64,000 bases of DNA from Verpa conica (lineage: Eukaryota; Ascomycota; Pezizomycetes; Pezizales; Morchellaceae): assembly GCA_033030425.1 (NCBI GenBank), contig JAUFSD010000002.1:310001-374000 (forward strand), written 5' to 3'. Below the pieces are notes generated by a model that saw nothing but the letters and a program-made list of their open reading frames with translations, had not been told where the DNA came from and made no database searches. This document shows, piece after piece, positions 58,692 through 64,000 of the stretch (within the stretch, counting starts at the first letter, position 1; each line of letters begins with the position of its first letter). A program made the translations under genes and the position numbers.

Positions 58692-61600
58692 GGGCACTTA
58701 TCCCAATCCAGCAGCCGTACACTTCCGTTCGATCACGAACCGACTTGGGGCTAAGAGCCTCATTCACCACATTACTTGAAACTTTTTTTCTTTAATTTCG
58801 ATTTGTTTATATTTGGGAGGTCTTTTCGGCGTTGTTTCTGGGTATGGTTAGGGAAAACGGGCGTGCAGGTCAGGATCTGGGATGGGCATGGACAGGGTTA
58901 GGGATCCGGCACTTTGATCTCTCGTTTTTTTAGCGGGTTTTTTTTATTTTTACATACATTGCGTTCGTTCTGGAGTGTTCTTTCGCTTCTTGCTTGTTTT
59001 ATATTATCACTTTCGCTACTGGCGTGATCTACGAGTTTCTTTTTCTCCGTGGTCGGAGGAGGCTATAATAGCAACCTATATACATAAATCTTTATCCTAT
59101 TCCGTCATATCTTAAACAATTTTTCTTTTTGGCTTCTTTCGCCTGCAGAATAAAGGACAGAAATGCTAGTAGGGCGAGGCTCCCGATCCTGTTGCCACCA
59201 CGAGAGTATCTGCTGTCGATAGGATATAGAATTAAGCTATCTCGAGCCACATCACTACATCGCCAGAACTGAAACATGTCCAATCGCTCACAATTGATCA
59301 TCGATTCCCCCTCACTTTTCACCGACTCCTGCTTCGTGGACTCTGCTCCTCATGCACATCAGCCGCGCATGTGAAGGAACTCTCCACTAACGAAGATAAC
59401 CTCCTATAACCTAGATAACATTGTCTCGTCTACTGTATTATTAGAAGCGGTTCCCTCTCACTAACGGAAAATTTAACGCATACAACAGCACTCGGATCTC
59501 GTATCTGCTCGCTTGAGACCTACTAATGCGAGTCCGTCGATTTGATAAGGTAGCGGGATGCTCGCATGGCCTTGCAAGGAAAGATCGCCAAGGCTTGACG
59601 TAGTTCTTTTACAGTCGAGGTTTATCGAATGAGCTGCATCGCAGCTGTGCCAAGGTGCGGTTTGGGTTTGGTCCTATCATAGAAGAGCCCAACAGGCTAC
59701 AGGTTGCTTGGTTTCTAGTCACGCGTCACGCGTCACGTTGGGTAAGTATCCCCCCTAAACTAGTCAGTTTGACATTTCCACTAAAAAGGCTAGACTTACT
59801 ATAATATTTTTTTTCTAGTGTTATAACCACCGCTAGTTTCCATGAGCGCTGTCTCTATAAGCCCTTGACACATACCATTTCTATTTCCCTTTTTTTTTTT
59901 TTAAATGGAAGGTTCTGACAGTCGAGAGCGTTTCTAGAACTAGGCTACCCCCGTCATATCACCCTAGTCAACCTAGGTTAAGGAGGCCTTGATTTGCTGA
60001 TAACGGTGTCTAATGAACTATGATGTCAACATAGGCTATGCATGTCCCTTGCAAAAAGGCATGCTGGAAACTGTCATGAAAAGCCTAACTATATTACATA
60101 AATAATCTAGATGCAGCAGTATTATCAATCTTTTACGTCGAATCAAGTAACTCCACAACTACATACCCCCCCAGAGCCTCCGTGTTTTATGTAACCCCAT
60201 GCTACCAATGTTATCAATGTTTTATCTAAAAAGATCTTCGATAGAAGTAGTTTAAAAGGAAATAGATAACTTCGACCGATGTAAGGCAATGGGTGTGATT
60301 GTGATGTACTTATACTAGATAAAGCATAAAGCTGATCGAGTTATAACAAGCCACATTTTTCTCCCCTTTACAGCTGTTCCTTTCGTTACTATTTTTAAGA
60401 TACTATAGGTGCACGCTCCATGGATACCCCATGTATCCTCTATCGGATAGAAGTCTCCGATAGAATGGTCCAATCTTTGAGTTTAGCTAAGCTTTCCCCC
60501 TGGTCTTTAGACTATACAGTTATCGGCTTACAAGAGCCCAAGGGCTTCATATAACTAATGAGGGAGAAGGGAAAAAAAGTTCAGCTATCAACAATCCAAT
60601 TTGGAAATATGTTTAGGTATATCTATTTCCTATATCCTTAGGTTAATTACGAGATTTAATGAAGGAGGCTATTAAAATCCTCCTCCTCCTCCTCCGGAGT
60701 TTGTTAACAGCTAAGTTCACAACCTATTAAAATCTAGAATATGAAACTGGACTTTTTTTTTAAAAAAAATAAGCTACTGTAATCTAGAAGGAAAGGGGGG
60801 AAGGAAAAAAAAATCTTGCATACCGAGCGAGCGGGATTCGCTGCCAAGACGATCCCGTCCCGGCCCACTATTAGGGTACCGCTTAACTAGCTTCATGATA
60901 AACAGATTAGTGAGTCGTTCCGAGAAAAAAAAAACCCCTCACTTCTGTTCCATTCTGAATTTATAGGATATCTCCAACCTTCGAGTCACTTTTTTTTTTT
61001 TTTTTTTTTTTCGCTTTTAGAAATACATCACGAACTCATTTATACTACTGAATATTATAGGCTTTTCCAAAAATATTTCTTCAATTATTTATGGGTATTC
61101 ATGAACCAGTACTAAGATAGCCATGGGATGTTACTAGTTAGAGTCTGGAGCTAGGCTATCCGTACCCACCTCCATTAGCGCGCCCAAACCTTCCACTACA
61201 GCGGGATCTAGTCCCCTCTAGCGGCTGGCTTCTGCTGCCGGCACAAAGCTATGACGGCCAGGGGGTAAAAAGTCAATGACACGCTGTAGTGTCCTATCTT
61301 AAATATGAGGCGTGTGCCTTTAACAACTTGAAATTACATGTAGTTATAAATAGAGTACTAATTAAACAAAAAAGATAGTTTACAATTAACATAGCGAAGT
61401 TCCCCAGTGAACTTGAATTTCTAGAATTATTAATATAGTGGCTCAAACTCGGGTCTACGCCTCGAATCTGAGGATTTTTGTAGCAGTAAAAATCACCTCA
61501 CCGGGCACGAATATTATGTGTCTCGAGTAAGCTGGGGCTCCTGGATATCATATGCATAGTTTTAGGAACCCCTCGAAGCACACCATGTATAATTCTTCAA

Positions 61601-63442
61601 AAGGGGTGTACTGTTATCCTTACCTGTCGTCGAATACCGTTCACAAAGCCTTCGGGAAAACCACTACTGGATAGAGATAGGCGCGAGACATTCCATACTC
61701 ATTGCTAAAACTTCGACAAGTTACATCAATTTTTTAGTCTGTGACTGCTCCTACTCAGGACATTCCAGCAACATGCCGACGAGACCTACATACAAAGTTC
61801 CACATACGGCAGGACACTTTTTTAAAAAATTTCATCCTCAGAGATTATCACGGGACTCGGTTATGCTCTCTTGCCGCTTTATGGCTTCCTACAGACCTTA
61901 GCCTCTGACCTTGACAGTGAAGGCTTTAAACGCAGAATAGCCCTTCCAACAAGAATCAATCTCGAGGACTAGCCTCAAAATTACTCAAAGGGTTTCTTCA
62001 CTACGTTAGCCTGTACAGGACCCCCGGATGAACTGTATACACATAATATATGGCGCTGGTTCCAAAATAGGTTAGCAATGATCATTGCTCTTATAATAAG
62101 CAGGCAAGAAGTGCTTCTCAGTAGTCTATCATCTCTAAACCTCGGGGTTATTATCGTTATATAGTTATCTAACTAGGTTGGCACAGGTACATACTAAAGT
62201 AGTAGTCGCTGTTTATCTAATCATAGCTATCTTGTAGCTCTGAGAACTAATGTTCTTTAGTAACCTAGTGAGCCCTATATCTATTTATAAGCTCGAGTCA
62301 TGCAATGAGATTTCTTGCGCAAGACAGCAAGGCCCAAGGTGTCATACGGTATAGAGACTTATGAGGCAGCCCTTAGAGAAAATCACAAATACAGAAAGAA
62401 AAAATAGCTACCGATATCGATTCCTATCCCATATCAAAGTATCTAAAATGCAAGGCTCTGATATAGTCAATTATAACCCAAAACATTAGCTATCATACTC
62501 TAAGATCTAGTATAGGTAGGTAGATATAAACTCAACTATAAACTTCTCACTCCAGTACTTTCACCGTCAACTCAATACTCTCTCAGGACCCTGAACCCTC
62601 CAGAACCCAAGCTAGCGCAAAATAAATCCAAAGATAGAAAGCCACAATGTCAAGCATACAAAACACCTACAGAGTGGAGCCCGCAATGACTATCACGGCG
62701 ATCATGGTCCGGACACCAAGGCATCCAGGGGCACAGACGGCTGCATGAACTGTGGTAACGAATGGTGCAGACCCATATTTATAGGTCCTATAGAATTCCT
62801 AGCTTCGTGTATAGCGTGGTTTAGTTTCTGTGGTGAATTCTGTAATGAGTGTCTTGGAGATTCGTGTTCAGAATTTGAATTTTGTGATCATATGGGGTGT
62901 TGTAATTGTGGAAGGGCTAGGCTTAGAGGTCCTAGATCACCTGTGAGAAATGAAGGTATGTTATCAGCAAGCCATTTTCCTTTGGGGGATGGAATTCTGA
63001 TATTTATAATAGAGGACCTAGAAAGTCAGAAAACCTAAGAGGATAACTGTGTTGAATACCGAACAAGACCCTGATTACTGCTGATGGTCTAGTTTAATTT
63101 GAGATGACTCTGTGAAGAATGTTGAGAGGAAATAAATGACAGATAACGATTCAATCTTCGGTAGAGGTTGTTGCTGGGACGGAACAATAATTCTCCGGCT
63201 AAAATACTCGCAGTACTATGACTACCTAGCTTTGCGTAGTTAGTCGCTTATGCAAGTGCTCAAGGAGACGACAGGGACTCTATTCCAACGTCGGAAACTT
63301 CATCCTCACCCCGCATCTAAATCTTCAGGGGCCCTGTGAGTCAACAACATCAACCTACATGTATTGATTTTTATATATTTGACCTTGTTTGCCAACTCTA
63401 GAATATATCAGTTTTGATTGAGTACAAAGATTCGATACCAAT
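58692..63442. other. Gene-poor AT-rich stretch, 4.75 kb
   Basis: No gene can be supported apart from the doubtful Cys-rich ORF near 62648-63038. It contains a 22-T run (60990-61011), a TCC microsatellite near 60678-60695, an 8-bp hairpin near 60440-60463 and TACATGTA at 61335-61342 and 63356-63363. It looks like decayed repeat sequence. Confidence 0.5.
62670..63038 (+). pseudogene. Cys-rich coding remnant or unrecognised exon (weak)
   Basis: Open frame reading NDYHGDHGPDTKASRGTDG then MNCGNEWCRPIFIGP, and a dense cysteine block with FCGEFCNECLGDSCSEF and CDHMGCCNCGRARLRGPRSP. The first ATG of this frame is at 62745. An ATG at 62648 in good context opens a different frame that stops after 35 codons. 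It could be a partly decayed gene, a second exon with an acceptor near 62670, or chance. Family not recognised. Confidence 0.25.
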
Positions 63443-64000
63443 ATGTCTGCTTTACCCGAGAATCCCAATCTCATGTCCGTCACCCCCGACGAACTTACCA
63501 AAACCCTTTCACTCCTCCAAACAAAGATCACTGAAACTATCTCCGTTAAAGCCTCCTCGCCACCTGTTCTACCCTCCGCCGAAGCCCTCACGGCAGCAAC
63601 TTCCTCACTTAGTTCGTCCCTCAGTTCCACAGGAAGCGGTACAGCAAATGTTATCTCTCATCTCCTCAATGACATCTTCCCAGCACTCAATTCTCAATCA
63701 ACCTCTCCCCACTACTATGGTTTCGTCACCGGAGGTGTTACCCCAGCAGCCCTTGTTGCAGACATCATAGCCACCCTGGCAGACCAAAATGTACAGGTGC
63801 ACTTACCTACCGACACAATCTCAACAAAGATTGAAGACACCGCACTAAGAATGTTGCTAGAGCTATTTCATCTCGACACTTCTCAGTGGCTTGGTCGCAC
63901 GTTTACAACCGGTGCAACAGCAAGTAACATATTAGGTTTAGCGTGTAGCCGAGAGTATCTCCTCCAAGAAAAACTAAAGCTGGCGGGGTATACAGAAGCT
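63443..64000 (+). CDS. Group II PLP-dependent decarboxylase, N-terminal 186 aa (truncated)
   Basis: Member of the pyridoxal-phosphate decarboxylase family (aromatic amino acid, glutamate or diaminobutyrate type); substrate cannot be set from this fragment. The start ATG at 63443 opens MSALPENPNLMSVTPDEL. HYYGFVTGGVTPAALVAD matches the family's conserved N-terminal motif, followed by DTISTKIEDTALRMLLELF and FTTGATASNILGLACSREYL, which aligns with the segment binding the PLP phosphate. The catalytic lysine lies beyond the window. No intron is seen within the fragment. Confidence 0.85.
   Translation, partial: MSALPENPNLMSVTPDELTKTLSLLQTKITETISVKASSPPVLPSAEALTAATSSLSSSLSSTGSGTANVISHLLNDIFPALNSQSTSPHYYGFVTGGVTPAALVADIIATLADQNVQVHLPTDTISTKIEDTALRMLLELFHLDTSQWLGRTFTTGATASNILGLACSREYLLQEKLKLAGYTEA

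Overview
This window is nuclear DNA from a filamentous ascomycete. Its genes carry many short introns (about 47-90 nt, GTATGT/GTAAGT donors, CTAAC-type branch points, TAG/CAG acceptors). Its protein families are fungal or fungal-style: hexokinase, ADH-type alcohol dehydrogenase, Yth1, Wss1, SF3B6, a fungal IQ-motif protein and extracellular cupredoxins. I lean to an early-diverging Pezizomycotina lineage such as Pezizomycetes, but that is an impression only. Exon coordinates were worked out by hand from reading-frame continuity and splice signals.

Layout. 1-458 is the 5' end of a cullin-3 gene (minus). 2242-2886 is an orphan with a Lys/Gly tail. 6118-7786 is a complete seven-exon alcohol dehydrogenase (minus). 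10191-13767 is a secreted Thr/Glu-repeat protein with two cupredoxin domains. 15881-18073 is a hexokinase (minus) with one unexplained phase break. 20641-20814 may be a small gene. 22498-23041 (SF3B6, minus) and 24017-26325 (IQ-motif protein, plus) are divergent neighbours. 29013-30200 is a secreted Cys-rich orphan. 30720-32114 is a DUF676-type serine esterase. 33399-33941 is a Ser-rich orphan. 34597-35458 (Yth1/CPSF30) and 35914-36255 (divergent Atg8-like) are on the minus strand. 39462-41679 is a membrane-anchored kelch protein (minus).

45036-46046 is a possible 2-oxoglutarate/Fe(II)-oxygenase-like protein. 46512-47027 is an orphan. 48432-51766 is a large disordered protein that I join from three ORFs. 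It is divergent from 52773-54521, a Wss1-type DNA-protein-crosslink metalloprotease, which converges on an orphan at 54767-55513. 58272-58691 is a small two-exon gene. The right edge (63443-64000) holds the start of a group II PLP-dependent decarboxylase.

Between genes lie long AT-rich, gene-poor stretches (notably 2.9-6.1, 36.3-39.4 and 58.7-63.4 kb) with homopolymers and repeat debris. They include one clear MITE-like element (28111-28416), an imperfect inverted repeat whose arm mismatches are all transitions (8086-8225), a three-copy tandem repeat and twelve copies of the palindrome TACATGTA. There is no operon-like logic: these are mostly independent housekeeping genes with secreted or orphan genes between them. 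I saw no rRNA, tRNA, CRISPR array or intact transposase.
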